This document shows, piece by piece, positions 38,302 to 48,166 of a stretch of DNA of 56,777 nt. A model generated the notes under the pieces. It had not been told where the DNA came from. It saw only the letters and a list, made by a program, of their open reading frames with translations, and searched no databases. How positions within the stretch are numbered: the first letter of the stretch is position 1; each line of letters starts with the position of its first letter. The translations under genes and the position numbers were made by a program. The stretch is from Acidimicrobiia bacterium (GTDB lineage Bacteria; Acidobacteriota; Vicinamibacteria; Vicinamibacterales; CAVVIG01), in the NCBI GenBank assembly GCA_016871175.1, contig VFZL01000026.1, positions 1 through 56,777 of the forward strand, written 5' to 3'.

Positions 38302-38862
38302 ATGTCGATCAAAAGCGACAAGTGGATTCGCCGTATGGCCCTTGAGCACAAGATGATTGAGCCGTTCGAGGATCAGCAGGTACGCCGCGGGGTCATCTCG
38401 TACGGCGTGTCGTCGTACGGCTACGACATCCGCGTGGCGGACGAGTTCAAGGTGTTCACGAACATCAACAACACCGTGATTGATCCCAAAGCGTTCGATC
38501 CGCGGTCATTCGTCGATCTCAAGACCGACGTGTGTATCGTGCCGCCGAACTCGTTCGCTCTGGCCCGCACGGTGGAGTACTTCCGCATTCCCCGTGACGT
38601 GCTCACGGTCTGCCTCGGCAAATCGACGTACGCCCGATGCGGGATCATCGTCAACGTCACGCCGTTTGAACCCGAGTGGGAGGGCACGGCCACGCTCGAG
38701 ATCTCGAATACGACGCCGTTGCCGGCCAAGATCTACGCAAGCGAAGGGATTGCCCAGGTCCTGTTCTTTCAGAGCGACGAGCCGTGCGGCACGTCCTACC
38801 GTGACAAGAAGGGCAAGTATCAGGCGCAGCTCGAGGTCACGTTGCCGCGCCTGGAGCGCTGA
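38302..38862 (+). CDS. dcd: dCTP deaminase
   Basis: Dcd deaminates dCTP to dUTP for thymidylate synthesis. The 186-residue trimeric dUTPase-fold protein shows [15 protein letters not shown], the active-site [23 protein letters not shown] split as GKSTYARCG and FEPEWEG (catalytic Glu), and the C-terminal [11 protein letters not shown] lid. ATG 38302 matches the usual N terminus ([13 protein letters not shown]). A bifunctional form that releases dUMP cannot be excluded. Confidence 0.94.
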   Translation: MSIKSDKWIRRMALEHKMIEPFEDQQVRRGVISYGVSSYGYDIRVADEFKVFTNINNTVIDPKAFDPRSFVDLKTDVCIVPPNSFALARTVEYFRIPRDVLTVCLGKSTYARCGIIVNVTPFEPEWEGTATLEISNTTPLPAKIYASEGIAQVLFFQSDEPCGTSYRDKKGKYQAQLEVTLPRLER

Positions 38863-38915
38863 AGGGGGCAGGTGGCCGGACCGGCCGACCTGGCCGGCCA
38901 TGCCTCCCCAGCTTG

Positions 38916-38921
38916 TATAAT
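38916..38921 (+). promoter_or_regulatory. -10 element before gamma-carbonic anhydrase gene
   Basis: Consensus TATAAT ends 9 nt before ATG 38931. No -35 is recognisable. The spacing predicts a leaderless or nearly leaderless mRNA covering the carbonic anhydrase-like gene and hisS. Confidence 0.5.
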
Positions 38922-38930
38922 CCACGTGAA

Positions 38931-39443
38931 ATGCTACGACCTCACCGCGGCCGGTTGCCGCGCGTGCATCCTTCCGCCTTCGTTGACGAGAGCGCCCAGG
39001 TCATCGGTGACGTGGAGATCGGGGAGGAGAGCAGCGTCTGGATGGCGGTCGTCATCCGCGGCGATGTCCACCACATCCGCATCGGGCGTCGGACGAACAT
39101 CCAGGATGGGACGATCGTGCACGTCATGAGGGACACCCACCCCACCGTCGTGGGCGATGACGTGACCGTCGGCCACGCGGCGATGATTCATGGCTGCACA
39201 ATCGAAGGGCAGTGTCTCATCGGCATGCGAGCGACGCTGTTGAACGGGTGCCGGATTGGCACGGGATCCATCGTGGCGGCTGGAGCGCTGGTGCCCGAGG
39301 GTCTGGTGATCCCGCCGCGGTCCCTCGTGGTAGGCATGCCAGCCAAGGTGATGCGGACGCTGGGTGAAGAGGCGATCGCGGAAATCCAGATGTACGCCGA
39401 CCGGTACGTGCAGTACCGACTCGACTACATGGAACAGACATGA
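38931..39443 (+). CDS. Gamma-carbonic anhydrase-like hexapeptide protein
   Basis: The 170-residue left-handed beta-helix protein shows VIRGDVHHIRIGRRTNIQDG, HVMRDTHPTVVGDDVTVGHA and MIHGCTIEG, with the His set that binds zinc or iron in gamma-class carbonic anhydrases (YrdA/PaaY/CaiE group). Activity varies within this group. ATG 38931 follows a -10 closely and no Shine-Dalgarno is present. The stop overlaps hisS (ATGA). Confidence 0.85.
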   Translation: MLRPHRGRLPRVHPSAFVDESAQVIGDVEIGEESSVWMAVVIRGDVHHIRIGRRTNIQDGTIVHVMRDTHPTVVGDDVTVGHAAMIHGCTIEGQCLIGMRATLLNGCRIGTGSIVAAGALVPEGLVIPPRSLVVGMPAKVMRTLGEEAIAEIQMYADRYVQYRLDYMEQT

Positions 39444-40819
39444 CGGCCGGCGCGCAGCCCGCGCGCGGAACGCGCGATTTTCTGCCAGACGACATCCGCC
39501 GACGTGAGCACGTCGTCCGAGTGGTTCGGGACGTGTACGAGCAGTACGGCTTCGAACCGCTCGAGACGCCCGCGTTCGAGAACATCGAGACGCTCCTCGG
39601 CAAGTACGGCGACGAAGGAAACAAGCTGATCTTCAAGATTCTTCGTCGCGGCGAGCACGAAGGGACCGGTGAGGCCGATCTGGCGCTGCGGTACGACCTG
39701 ACGGTGCCGCTCGCGCGTGTGGTTGCCCAGTACCAGAACGAGCTGCCGCGCTTCTTCAAGCGCTACCAGATTCAGCCCGTGTGGCGCGCCGATCGTCCCG
39801 CACGCGGGCGGTTTCGCGAGTTCTACCAGTGTGACATCGACGCGATCGGCACGACGTCGCTGATGGTGGAGGCCGAGTTGCTCGCGGCGGTGAGCGACGT
39901 CCTCTCGAAGTTGGGCTTCGAGGATTTCACGATCCGCTTGAATGATCGCCGTGTGCTGACAGCGCTGCTCGATGGTTTTGGGATTGCGTCGGCGCAACAC
40001 GCAGATACGCTCGTCGGCATCGACAAGATGGACAAGATCGGCACCGACGGTGTCCAGCGCGAGCTGGTGGCGCGCGGCGTCGACGAGGGTGCCATCCGCG
40101 CCTGCATCAACTTCTTCGGCGCGTTCCCGTCGGGGTTGGACGCGAGGTCCGAAGCGCTTGCCATGCTGACCGCTCGTGTGGGCTCGGACGCGGCGAGGCC
40201 GCTGACGGATCTCGTCGTGCTCACGGATTCCACATCCGCCGGGCGTCGGCTCCTCATCGACCCGAGCCTGGCGCGTGGTTTGTCGTACTACACGGGGGCG
40301 ATCATGGAGATCGCGGTTCCGGATCTTGCGGGCAGCCTGGGCGGCGGAGGCCGGTACGACAATCTGATCGGCATGTTCCTCGGCCGCAACGTCCCTGCCT
40401 GTGGTTTCTCGCTCGGCCTCGAGCGCATCGTCGTGGTGATGACGGAGCGGGGGATGTTTCCCGCGCGGGTCTCGCGGGGCGCGGTCGACGTGATGGTCGT
40501 CTTCATGACCGACGACCTGCGCACCGACGCGCTCGCGCTGGCGGCTGAGCTCCGCACGCAGCACCTGCGGGTCGAGGTGTTCCCGGAGGCGGCGCGCAAG
40601 TTGGAGAAACCGCTGAAGTACGCCAGCGCCCGGCAGGTCCCGGTCGTGGCGATGGTTGGCGAGGACGAGCGCACACGCGGTCAAGTCACGGTGCGCGACC
40701 TCCAGACACGCCAGCAGGAAAGCCCGGCGCGCGCCGTCGCGGCGACGCGCATCGCGGAAATCGTACGATTGGTGCCGGCCGACGGTTCTGCGGACGTGGC
40801 TGGCGCGCCTGCGTCGTGA
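39440..40819 (+). CDS. hisS: Histidyl-tRNA synthetase
   Basis: HisS charges tRNA-His. The 459-residue class II synthetase shows ARGTRDFLPDDIRRRE, motif 2 in FKRYQIQPVWRADRPARGRFREFYQCDIDAIG, the histidine-binding RGLSYYTGAIMEI and motif 3 in GFSLGLERI. A C-terminal anticodon-binding domain follows (about 360-445). It precedes aspS, a common order. Confidence 0.97.
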   Translation: MTAGAQPARGTRDFLPDDIRRREHVVRVVRDVYEQYGFEPLETPAFENIETLLGKYGDEGNKLIFKILRRGEHEGTGEADLALRYDLTVPLARVVAQYQNELPRFFKRYQIQPVWRADRPARGRFREFYQCDIDAIGTTSLMVEAELLAAVSDVLSKLGFEDFTIRLNDRRVLTALLDGFGIASAQHADTLVGIDKMDKIGTDGVQRELVARGVDEGAIRACINFFGAFPSGLDARSEALAMLTARVGSDAARPLTDLVVLTDSTSAGRRLLIDPSLARGLSYYTGAIMEIAVPDLAGSLGGGGRYDNLIGMFLGRNVPACGFSLGLERIVVVMTERGMFPARVSRGAVDVMVVFMTDDLRTDALALAAELRTQHLRVEVFPEAARKLEKPLKYASARQVPVVAMVGEDERTRGQVTVRDLQTRQQESPARAVAATRIAEIVRLVPADGSADVAGAPAS

Positions 40820-40864
40820 ACGGTCTTGTGTCTCTCTCACATCTGTCAACGCAAAGTCTTCGAC

Positions 40865-42628
40865 ATGGCTGAACCTCTCGGCGACTGGAAACGAACTCAC
40901 ACGTGTGGCGCGCTCCGGCCTGCCGACCTCGATGCGTCGGTCGTGTTGCTCGGCTGGATTCATCGGGTGCGCGATTTCGGCGGCGTCCTGTTCCTCGACC
41001 TTCGTGACCGAGCCGGGATCTCGCAGGTCGTCGTGCGGGACGATGGAGCGCTGATGGCGATCGCCAAGCGTTTGCGGCCGGAGTTCGTCGTGGGCATCGC
41101 GGGCGTGGTGGAGCGACGCACCGAGGAGACCATCAACCCCAAGCTGGCGACGGGCGAAGTAGAGGTGTTGGCGCGGTCGATCCGATTGTTGAACGAGGCC
41201 AAAACGCCGCCGTTCCCGATCTCCGGCGACTCACTGGTGTCGGAGGATGTGCGGCTGAAGTACCGTTATCTAGATCTGCGGCGGCCGCGGCTGCAACAGA
41301 ACCTCGGACTACGTCATCGCGTGGCGTTCGCCGTCCGCCAGTACTTCAACGACAACGGTTTTTGGGAAATCGAGACGCCGATCCTGACGAAGTCCACACC
41401 GGAGGGCGCGCGCGATTACCTCGTGCCGAGCCGCGTGCATCGAGGCGAGTTCTATGCGCTGCCGCAATCGCCGCAGATCTTCAAACAGATTCTGATGATC
41501 GGCGGCATGGACCGCTACTTCCAGATCACGCGCTGTTTCCGCGACGAGGATCTCCGTGCGGATCGGCAGCCCGAGTTCACGCAGATTGACGTCGAGATCT
41601 CCTTTGCTTCAATGGACCTCGTGTTCGGGCTGATTGAGCCGCTCCTCGTCCGGATATTCAAGGAGATCGATCGCGACGTCGTGACCCCGTTTCGTCGAAT
41701 GCCGTATGCCGAAGCGATCGCCCGCTACGGATCGGATAAGCCTGACCTCCGGTGTGGGCTCGAGATTCAGGACGTCTCGGACGCGTTTCGCGCGTCCCAG
41801 TTCCGGGTCTTCACCAAGATCCTGACCGAGGGCGGCGTCATTCGGGGCATCGTCGTGCCGGGAGGCAACCAGTACACGAGAAGCCAGATCGATGTGTTGG
41901 GCGACGTCGCAAAGGAGATGGGGTTCGCTGGCCTCATCTGGGCACGACCCGGCGAACCGCCGATCAGCTCGGTGAAGGCGCTGACGGAAGGTGAGCTGCG
42001 AAAGGCGTTCGAATTGGCGGGCGCCGGTGCCGATGACCTGCTGCTCATCGCCGGTGGACCAGCAGAGGCGACGTCGACGCTGCTCGGGCAGCTCCGGCTG
42101 CACATCGCGAAGAAGGAAGAGTTGCTCCAATCCGACAACTTCCAATTCCTGTGGGTGACGGACTTCCCGCTCCTGGAATGGAGCAGCGACGACCAGCGCT
42201 GGTTCTCGATGCATCATCCGTTTACCGCGCCTCTGGATGAGGACATCGCGAAGCTCGACACCGATCCAGGCGCCGTCCGTGCGAAGGCTTACGATCTCGT
42301 GCTCAACGGCAGCGAGATCGGCGGCGGGAGTATTCGTATCCACGACGCGGCCTTGCAGGCCCGGATGTTCCGGCTGCTCGGCATCTCCGACGAGGAGGCC
42401 AAGCTCAGGTTCGGCTTCTTCCTCGAGGCTCTCGAGTACGGGACACCGCCGCACGGAGGAATCGCGCTCGGCCTCGACCGCGTCGTGGCGCTGCTGTCAG
42501 GCGAGTCGTCGATCCGAGAGGTGATTGCGTTTCCAAAGACGGCCGCGGCGGTGGATATCATGGCCGATGCGCCGTCGTCTGTCGACCTGAAGCAGCTACG
42601 GGAGCTGCATATCAGGATCGTGGAGTAG
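40865..42628 (+). CDS. aspS: Aspartyl-tRNA synthetase, bacterial type
   Basis: AspS charges tRNA-Asp. The 587 residues contain the OB anticodon-binding domain (LLGWIHRVRDFGGVLFLDLR), class II motifs (KYRYLDLRRPRLQQNL, RCFRDEDLRADRQPEFTQID) and the bacterial GAD insertion (about 290-420), ending GIALGLDRVVALL. The frame upstream of ATG 40865 is open but not conserved. Whether it also charges tRNA-Asn depends on genes outside the window. Confidence 0.97.
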   Translation: MAEPLGDWKRTHTCGALRPADLDASVVLLGWIHRVRDFGGVLFLDLRDRAGISQVVVRDDGALMAIAKRLRPEFVVGIAGVVERRTEETINPKLATGEVEVLARSIRLLNEAKTPPFPISGDSLVSEDVRLKYRYLDLRRPRLQQNLGLRHRVAFAVRQYFNDNGFWEIETPILTKSTPEGARDYLVPSRVHRGEFYALPQSPQIFKQILMIGGMDRYFQITRCFRDEDLRADRQPEFTQIDVEISFASMDLVFGLIEPLLVRIFKEIDRDVVTPFRRMPYAEAIARYGSDKPDLRCGLEIQDVSDAFRASQFRVFTKILTEGGVIRGIVVPGGNQYTRSQIDVLGDVAKEMGFAGLIWARPGEPPISSVKALTEGELRKAFELAGAGADDLLLIAGGPAEATSTLLGQLRLHIAKKEELLQSDNFQFLWVTDFPLLEWSSDDQRWFSMHHPFTAPLDEDIAKLDTDPGAVRAKAYDLVLNGSEIGGGSIRIHDAALQARMFRLLGISDEEAKLRFGFFLEALEYGTPPHGGIALGLDRVVALLSGESSIREVIAFPKTAAAVDIMADAPSSVDLKQLRELHIRIVE

Positions 42629-42699
42629 CGAGAGGAACCTGAGGGCCGCGAGCCGAAGCCGAGAGCAAGCGGCTGACCGCTGAAAGCTGAGACCCACGA
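42629..42699. repeat. Heptad repeats between aspS and phoH
   Basis: From about 42654 the spacer reads as near-consecutive units CGAAGC, CGAGAGC, AAGCGGC, TGACCGC, TGAAAGC, TGAGACC (to 42694), mostly 7 nt. Units of the same form occur at 1567-1608. Confidence 0.5.
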
Positions 42700-43722
42700 A
42701 TGAGAAAAGTAGGCGTCCCGGAGGATGTGATCGCGACGCTGTTTGGATCCTACGACGAGAACCTGAAGCTGCTTGAGACCCGCTTCGCGGTACGAATCCG
42801 GACGCAGGGCCACGAGCTCGTCATTGACGGTCCGGAGGCGGCCGCCGAATCCGCTGAACGCGTGCTGACCGAACTTGGCGCCTTGATTCGTGACGGCTAC
42901 AAGTTGTCACACACCGACGTGCGGACGGCTGCGGACCTGGTGGAGCGCGATACCACCGTCGACCTGAGGGATCACTTCCTCAAGGGCAGCGTAATGCCCG
43001 CCGGACGCCGGCGTGTCGCGCCCAAATCGGTGAACCAGCGCCGCTATCTCGAGGCTATCGACACCCACGACATCGTCTTTGGCGTCGGACCGGCAGGGAC
43101 CGGCAAAACGTACTTGGCAATGGCGCAGGCCGTGTCAGCGCTGGTGGCGAAGAAGGTCAACCGGATCATCCTGGCACGGCCGGCCGTCGAAGCCGGTGAG
43201 AAGCTCGGATTCTTGCCGGGCGACCTCCAGGAGAAGGTCAACCCGTACCTGCGACCGCTGTACGACGCGCTCTACGACATGCTCGAGACAGATCGAGTTG
43301 CGCGGTACCTCGAGCGCGGCACGATTGAGATCGCCCCCATCGCCTTCATGCGGGGCCGGACGCTGAACGACTCGTTCGTCATCCTGGACGAAGCGCAGAA
43401 CACGACGTCCGAGCAGATGAAGATGTTCCTGACCCGACTCGGGTTCGGCAGCAAAGCCGTGATCACGGGCGATGTCACCCAGATCGACCTGCCCACCGGT
43501 CGGGCATCGGGCCTGGTCGAGGCCCTCCGCGTGGTTGGGGAGATTGACGGTATCGCGTTCATTCACTTCGACGACCGTGATGTGGTGCGGCACCGGCTCG
43601 TGCAGCAGATCGTGCGGGCGTACGAGGCCTATTCCAACGGGACGAGACGGGCGACGGTTGAGCCCCGCGCCGCGAGCGCCGGGGCCGACCCACCCGATCC
43701 ACCATCGTCGCCCGCGTCGTGA
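42700..43722 (+). CDS. phoH: PhoH-like ATPase
   Basis: PhoH-like P-loop ATPases are linked to RNA handling and often sit next to ybeY. The 340 residues have an N-terminal KH-like region (about 1-70), Walker [14 protein letters not shown] (about 129-141), [18 protein letters not shown] and Walker [13 protein letters not shown], with [18 protein letters not shown]. The C-terminal 20 residues are Pro/Ala-rich. Confidence 0.95.
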   Translation: MRKVGVPEDVIATLFGSYDENLKLLETRFAVRIRTQGHELVIDGPEAAAESAERVLTELGALIRDGYKLSHTDVRTAADLVERDTTVDLRDHFLKGSVMPAGRRRVAPKSVNQRRYLEAIDTHDIVFGVGPAGTGKTYLAMAQAVSALVAKKVNRIILARPAVEAGEKLGFLPGDLQEKVNPYLRPLYDALYDMLETDRVARYLERGTIEIAPIAFMRGRTLNDSFVILDEAQNTTSEQMKMFLTRLGFGSKAVITGDVTQIDLPTGRASGLVEALRVVGEIDGIAFIHFDDRDVVRHRLVQQIVRAYEAYSNGTRRATVEPRAASAGADPPDPPSSPAS

Positions 43723-43747
43723 TGGCGCCTGTGGGAGCGACCGGTTC

Positions 43748-44425
43748 ATGACGCGTCGACCTGCGAACGCGGCTCGACCGAGGCGGGCGGATGCCGACGT
43801 CCACGTGCACGGCGGAGCGCGGGCCGATGGCCGCCTGCACGTCGCCGTCGTGGACGCCCGGGGTCGACCTCGGCCCGCGAGCGGGCTCGACCGCTGGCTT
43901 TCGGCGCTCGCGGGCCGGCGAGTGTGCGGCGCCGTGACGGTGGCGCTGGTGTCGGATGCCCGAGTCCGGGCCCTGAATCGGAGATTTCGACACGTCCATG
44001 GGACCACCGATGTGCTGAGTTTCCCGACGAGTTCGCAGGAAGGGCTTGCCCCCTCCAGCTCGGGGGCGGGTCGGTACCTAGGCGATATCGTGATTGCCGA
44101 GGGGGTTGCGCGTCGGCAAGCTCAGCAATTAGGTCACAGCTGGGCTACGGAGGAACGCATTCTGGCACTGCATGGACTCTTGCACCTGATCGGGTACGAT
44201 CACGACTCACCGTCAGATGATGGCGCCATGGCCCGCATCGAGCGAACCTGGCGGAGGAGGGGCGGCCTCCCCAACGGGCTCATCGACCGTGTGGACGCAC
44301 ACGCGCCAACAAGAGCGGTAGCTCACACGGCGCGAGGCGCAAGGCCGCTCACGCGGCGGCGGAGGGGGCCAACTGATCGGGTCGCCAAACGCCGAAAGAC
44401 AGGCGGAGGGCCCCCGGAGCAATAG
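43748..44425 (+). CDS. ybeY: Endoribonuclease YbeY with long tails
   Basis: YbeY is a zinc-dependent RNase for 16S rRNA 3' maturation and ribosome quality control. The zinc motif HGLLHLIGYDHD lies at residues 142-153, with TTDVLSFP and YLGDIVIAEGV upstream. At 225 residues it exceeds the usual 150-170: about 28 extra at the N terminus and about 55 at the C terminus, the latter rich in Arg, Gly and Pro. Earlier possible starts lie inside phoH. Its TAG is followed at once by the ATG of corC. Confidence 0.93.
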   Translation: MTRRPANAARPRRADADVHVHGGARADGRLHVAVVDARGRPRPASGLDRWLSALAGRRVCGAVTVALVSDARVRALNRRFRHVHGTTDVLSFPTSSQEGLAPSSSGAGRYLGDIVIAEGVARRQAQQLGHSWATEERILALHGLLHLIGYDHDSPSDDGAMARIERTWRRRGGLPNGLIDRVDAHAPTRAVAHTARGARPLTRRRRGPTDRVAKRRKTGGGPPEQ

Positions 44426-45682
44426 ATGACTCCCCTCCTGATCTTCGTGCTCGCGCTGTTCGGCGTCTACTTGGGAGCGATCGAGGCCGCTTTCAGCGCC
44501 TTGATGCGACTCTCGCTGCGGCTCGTCGCCGAACGGAGCGACCGTCCGGGCGCGCTCGCCGAGTACCTCGACGACCCGATGTTGCTGTTCGTGCCGGTTC
44601 GCCTGCTGCTCGTCCTGACGACGGTGGCGGCGACGACCCTCGTGGCGGGGGCCATTGGGGTCAACGGGGCCCACCGGCTGCTGGCGGTCATCCTGACGAT
44701 CGGGGCGTTCGTGATCGTGTTCGAGCTGTTTCTGCCGTTGCTGATTGTGGGTCGGGACCCCGAGCGGGCGCTCCAGGTCCTCCTGCCGTCGTTCAATTTC
44801 GTGGCAAGAGCGCTGGCGCCGCTAACCCGGTGGACGGCTCGGTCCGTTGGCAGTCGGCGGACCGCTCCACCCGCGACGGCCGAAGATCGCACGGAGAAGG
44901 CGACCGAGGCGACCACGACGTACCCAGACACAGCCGAGCAGGAAGGGATCATCGCAGGAGAGGAACGCAGGCTGCTGAAGAGCATCGTCGATTTTGGGGA
45001 CACGTTGGTCCGCGAAGTCATGACACCACGGCCCGACATCCTCGCGATCCGCGATGACGCCACGATCGGCGATCTGAGGGCGCTGTTTCGTGAGCAGGAG
45101 TATTCGCGGTTTCCGGTGTACTCGGGCAGCCTCGACAACATCGCCGGATTCGTTTTCGTGAAGGACCTCGTCGCTCTCGACTCGGCGGACGATTCACGCC
45201 CGATCACGTCGCTGCTGCGGCCAGTGGTGGTCGTGCCCGAGAGCAAGCGCGTGCCGGAGTTGCTCAAGCAGTTCCAGCGCCAGCAGACGCAGTGCGCGAT
45301 TGTCGTGGACGAATATGGCGGCACCGCGGGGCTCGTGACCATCGAAGACATGCTCGAGGAGATCGTCGGCGAGATTCGGGACGAGTACGACGTGGAGTCG
45401 GAATCGATCGTAGAAGAAGGCAACGGACGCTTCTTGTTCAGCGGCAAGGTCGACGTCGACGAAGTGAATCAGCGACTTGGCGTGCACATCGAGCGCGAGG
45501 GCTTCGAGACGCTGGGCGGCTACCTCCTGACTCACTTGGGGCGCGTGCCGGTGAAAGGGGAGCGGTTGGACGCGGACGGTCTGGAAGTCGAGGTCCTCGA
45601 GGTGCACGGGCGCCGCATCCATAAGGTCCGCCTCTCCAAGTCCGATCATGCACATGCACCGGCCGGGACTCCGGCTGCATGA
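44426..45682 (+). CDS. CNNM/CorC-family transporter-associated CBS protein
   Basis: The 418-residue protein has a membrane domain of the CNNM type (DUF21; about 1-135, three hydrophobic helices), a linker, the segment EERRLLKSIVDFGDTLVREVMTPR, two CBS domains (about 200-320; VVDEYGGTAGLVTIEDMLEEIVGEI) and a CorC/HlyC domain (about 330-410). Such proteins are implicated in Mg2+/Co2+ efflux. Older names are hemolysin-like. It is co-transcribed with ybeY and era, an arrangement found widely. Confidence 0.9.
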   Translation: MTPLLIFVLALFGVYLGAIEAAFSALMRLSLRLVAERSDRPGALAEYLDDPMLLFVPVRLLLVLTTVAATTLVAGAIGVNGAHRLLAVILTIGAFVIVFELFLPLLIVGRDPERALQVLLPSFNFVARALAPLTRWTARSVGSRRTAPPATAEDRTEKATEATTTYPDTAEQEGIIAGEERRLLKSIVDFGDTLVREVMTPRPDILAIRDDATIGDLRALFREQEYSRFPVYSGSLDNIAGFVFVKDLVALDSADDSRPITSLLRPVVVVPESKRVPELLKQFQRQQTQCAIVVDEYGGTAGLVTIEDMLEEIVGEIRDEYDVESESIVEEGNGRFLFSGKVDVDEVNQRLGVHIEREGFETLGGYLLTHLGRVPVKGERLDADGLEVEVLEVHGRRIHKVRLSKSDHAHAPAGTPAA

Positions 45683-46587
45683 AGTCCGGTTTCGTATCGC
45701 TGATCGGCCGGCCCAATGCGGGCAAGTCGACGTTGTTGAACCGCCTGGTCGGGACCAAGCTCGCGATTGTCTCTGACAAGCCACAGACGACGCGCACGCG
45801 GATTCTCGGCGTGCAGAACTACCCCGAAGGGCAGGTCGTTTACCTCGATACCCCAGGTATCCACCGCCCGCTGCACCGGATGAACGTGCGCATGGTCGAC
45901 GCCGCTGTCGACACGATTGGCCAGGTGGATATCCTGGGGCTGGTCGTCGACGTTTCGCAGCCGCCCGGCAAGGGGGACCAGTTCGTGCTGGATCTCCTAG
46001 AGCGGGCGACCGTTCCGGTGTTCCTACTGCTCAACAAGGTCGACCTCGTCAAGAAGCCGATGCTCTTGCCCCTCATCGAGGGCTACGCGCAGATGGACCG
46101 TTTCACCGAGATCATTCCGTTATCTGCGCGCACGGGCGAGAACGTCGACCGGCTGGAGAAGACGATTCTCAAGTGGCTCCCCGAGGGAGAGCCGCTCTAT
46201 CCGGCCGATTACCTCACAGACCAGCCTGAACGCGTCCTTGCCGCTGAGATGGTTCGCGAGCAACTCCTGCGCTTCACTCGCGCTGAGATCCCCTTCTCGA
46301 GTGCCGTCGTCGTCGAGCGGTTCGACGAACCGACTGGGCGGGCCGGCCTCTTGCGGATTCACTGCGTGATCATCGTGGATCGAGAGTCCCACAAGCCGAT
46401 CGTCGTGGGTCGCGGCGGCGAGATGATCAAGCAAATCGGTACGGCGGCGCGCCAGGAGCTCGAGGCATTCTTCGGCACCCGCGTCTTCCTGGACCTTCAC
46501 GTGCGCGTGAAAGCGGAGTGGCGGGAAGACGACCGGATCCTGCAGGATATCGGGGTCCGTGTGCCGGCGCCACGGCCGGAATCCTGA
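45679..46587 (+). CDS. era: GTPase Era
   Basis: Era helps 16S rRNA maturation and 30S assembly. The 302 residues show the G1 loop GRPNAGKSTLLNRLVG, the effector segment KPQTTRTRILGV, G3 YLDTPGIH, G4 LLNKVDLV and a C-terminal KH domain with VGRGGEMIKQIGTAARQELE. ATG overlaps the stop of the CBS-protein gene (ATGA). Confidence 0.97.
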   Translation: MKSGFVSLIGRPNAGKSTLLNRLVGTKLAIVSDKPQTTRTRILGVQNYPEGQVVYLDTPGIHRPLHRMNVRMVDAAVDTIGQVDILGLVVDVSQPPGKGDQFVLDLLERATVPVFLLLNKVDLVKKPMLLPLIEGYAQMDRFTEIIPLSARTGENVDRLEKTILKWLPEGEPLYPADYLTDQPERVLAAEMVREQLLRFTRAEIPFSSAVVVERFDEPTGRAGLLRIHCVIIVDRESHKPIVVGRGGEMIKQIGTAARQELEAFFGTRVFLDLHVRVKAEWREDDRILQDIGVRVPAPRPES

Positions 46588-46593
46588 TGCCGG

Positions 46594-46599
46594 TATAAT
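46594..46599 (+). promoter_or_regulatory. -10 element before recO
   Basis: Consensus TATAAT lies 24 nt before ATG 46624, in the only gap (36 nt) of the ybeY-glyS run. No -35 is evident. It shares TAYAATTGGACGC with the element at 17396. Confidence 0.5.
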
Positions 46600-46623
46600 T
46601 GGACGCGAGCGACGCCCACTTGC

Positions 46624-47271
46624 ATGCCTCTGTACACCGCGGACGCGCTGATCCTCCGGACGTATCGGCTTGGGGAGTCCGACCGGATCGTCGTGTTCCT
46701 GACGCAGGATCGAGGCAAGAAGCGTGGAGTCGCCAAGAACGCGCGGCGGAGCCGGCAGCGGTTCGGCGGCGCGCTCGAACCCATGACGTGCGGCCGCGTG
46801 GGGTACGCGGAAAGGGAACGCCGCGAGCTGGTGTTCCTGCACTACGTCGAGCCGACGCGATCGCCGTTGGCGGCGACGTCGTCCGACGCGCTCGGGTATG
46901 TGAGCTACTTCGCGGAGCTCATTGACGAGTGGGCCCAGGATGCGGACCCGAACGAGACACTCTACCGACTCGGTGTGTCCGTCGTGGAAGCCCTGGTCCG
47001 CGGTGTGCCAGTGCCTCCGCTGGCCCGGTACTTCGAGTACTGGCTGCTGCGGTTGCAGGGCGTGTACGAGGTCCCGCCGAATCTGTCGACGGAGGCCCAG
47101 GCCTTTCTGGAGGCCGCGCGCCTGTCGAGTCCGCTTGGACTGCGTGACGTCCGGGTATCCCGACGCGCGCTCGACGAGTTGGAGGCGGCGCATCGGCGAC
47201 AGATCGTGCACCACCTCGAGAAGGAGCTGAAGTCGGTGCGCGTGCTGCGCGAGATGGGACGAGAGATGTGA
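46624..47271 (+). CDS. recO: DNA repair protein RecO, lacking zinc finger
   Basis: RecO loads RecA onto SSB-coated DNA with RecR. The 215 residues have the OB domain start [20 protein letters not shown] and [19 protein letters not shown], and the helical domain with [15 protein letters not shown] and [17 protein letters not shown]. The usual four-Cys zinc motif after the LLRLQG segment is absent: only one Cys (in EPMTCGR) exists. The protein is about 30 residues shorter than typical. The stop overlaps glyQ (GTGA). Confidence 0.9.
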   Translation: MPLYTADALILRTYRLGESDRIVVFLTQDRGKKRGVAKNARRSRQRFGGALEPMTCGRVGYAERERRELVFLHYVEPTRSPLAATSSDALGYVSYFAELIDEWAQDADPNETLYRLGVSVVEALVRGVPVPPLARYFEYWLLRLQGVYEVPPNLSTEAQAFLEAARLSSPLGLRDVRVSRRALDELEAAHRRQIVHHLEKELKSVRVLREMGREM

Positions 47272-48158
47272 CAACGACCTTTCAGAGTCTGATCTTGAAG
47301 CTGTCGGAGTTCTGGGCCTCGCGAGGGTGCACCCTGCAGCAACCGCTCGACGTCGAGGTGGGCGCCGGCACGATGCATCCGGAGACGTTTCTGCGCGTGT
47401 TGGGACCGACGCACTGGAACGTGGCGTACGTGCAGCCCTCCCGGCGTCCGGCCGATGGACGGTTTGGCGAAAACCCCAATCGGCTGGTCAAGCACCACCA
47501 GTTTCAGGTGATCTTGAAACCCTCGCCAGACGAGGTGCAGCAGCTGTATCTCGAGAGCTTGGAGGCATGCGGCATCAACCCGCGTCAGCACGACATCCGC
47601 TTTGAGGAGGACAATTGGGAGTCGCCCGCGCTGGGCGCCTGGGGAATCGGCTGGCAGGTGTTGTTCGATGGCCTGGAGATCTCGCAGTTCACCTACTTCC
47701 AGCAAGCGGGAGCCGTGGAGCTGTCGCCCATCTCGGCCGAGCTGACGTACGGCCTCGAGCGGATCGCGATGGCACTGCAGCGGACCGATAGCGTGTACGA
47801 CATCGAATGGGCTCCCGGTGTGAAATACGGCGACGTTCGCTTGCGCGAGGAGGTCGAGCAGTCACGCTATGTGTTCGGGCGCGTGGACATGCCGCCGGCC
47901 GATTTCGGCGCGTTTCATCGCGACCTCTTCGACCGCTACTACCAGTTCACGGAAACGCTGCTCAAGTCCGGTCTGATCTGGCCAGCCCTTGAGCATTGCC
48001 TGAAGTGCTCGCATCTCTTCAACGTGCTCGACGCCAGCAACAGCATCGGCGTCACCGAGCGCACGGCGTACATCCTGCGTGTCCGACAACTCGCGGTCGG
48101 CATTGCGAAGGCGTACGTGTCGGAAACGAGCGCGCCGCCAACGTTGCAGACGGTCTGA
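47268..48158 (+). CDS. glyQ: Glycyl-tRNA synthetase alpha subunit
   Basis: GlyQ is the class II catalytic subunit of the alpha2-beta2 enzyme. The 296 residues show [20 protein letters not shown], the [17 protein letters not shown] motif, [20 protein letters not shown] split as FEEDNWESP and GAWGIGWQV, and [16 protein letters not shown] 47268 overlaps the recO stop. It is followed after 8 nt by glyS. Confidence 0.97.
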   Translation: MTTTFQSLILKLSEFWASRGCTLQQPLDVEVGAGTMHPETFLRVLGPTHWNVAYVQPSRRPADGRFGENPNRLVKHHQFQVILKPSPDEVQQLYLESLEACGINPRQHDIRFEEDNWESPALGAWGIGWQVLFDGLEISQFTYFQQAGAVELSPISAELTYGLERIAMALQRTDSVYDIEWAPGVKYGDVRLREEVEQSRYVFGRVDMPPADFGAFHRDLFDRYYQFTETLLKSGLIWPALEHCLKCSHLFNVLDASNSIGVTERTAYILRVRQLAVGIAKAYVSETSAPPTLQTV

Positions 48159-48166
48159 GGTTGTCG

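Noticed and set aside
39425-40963. 512-codon minus-strand open frame
   Set aside because: Antisense to hisS; mirror frame of a GC-rich gene.
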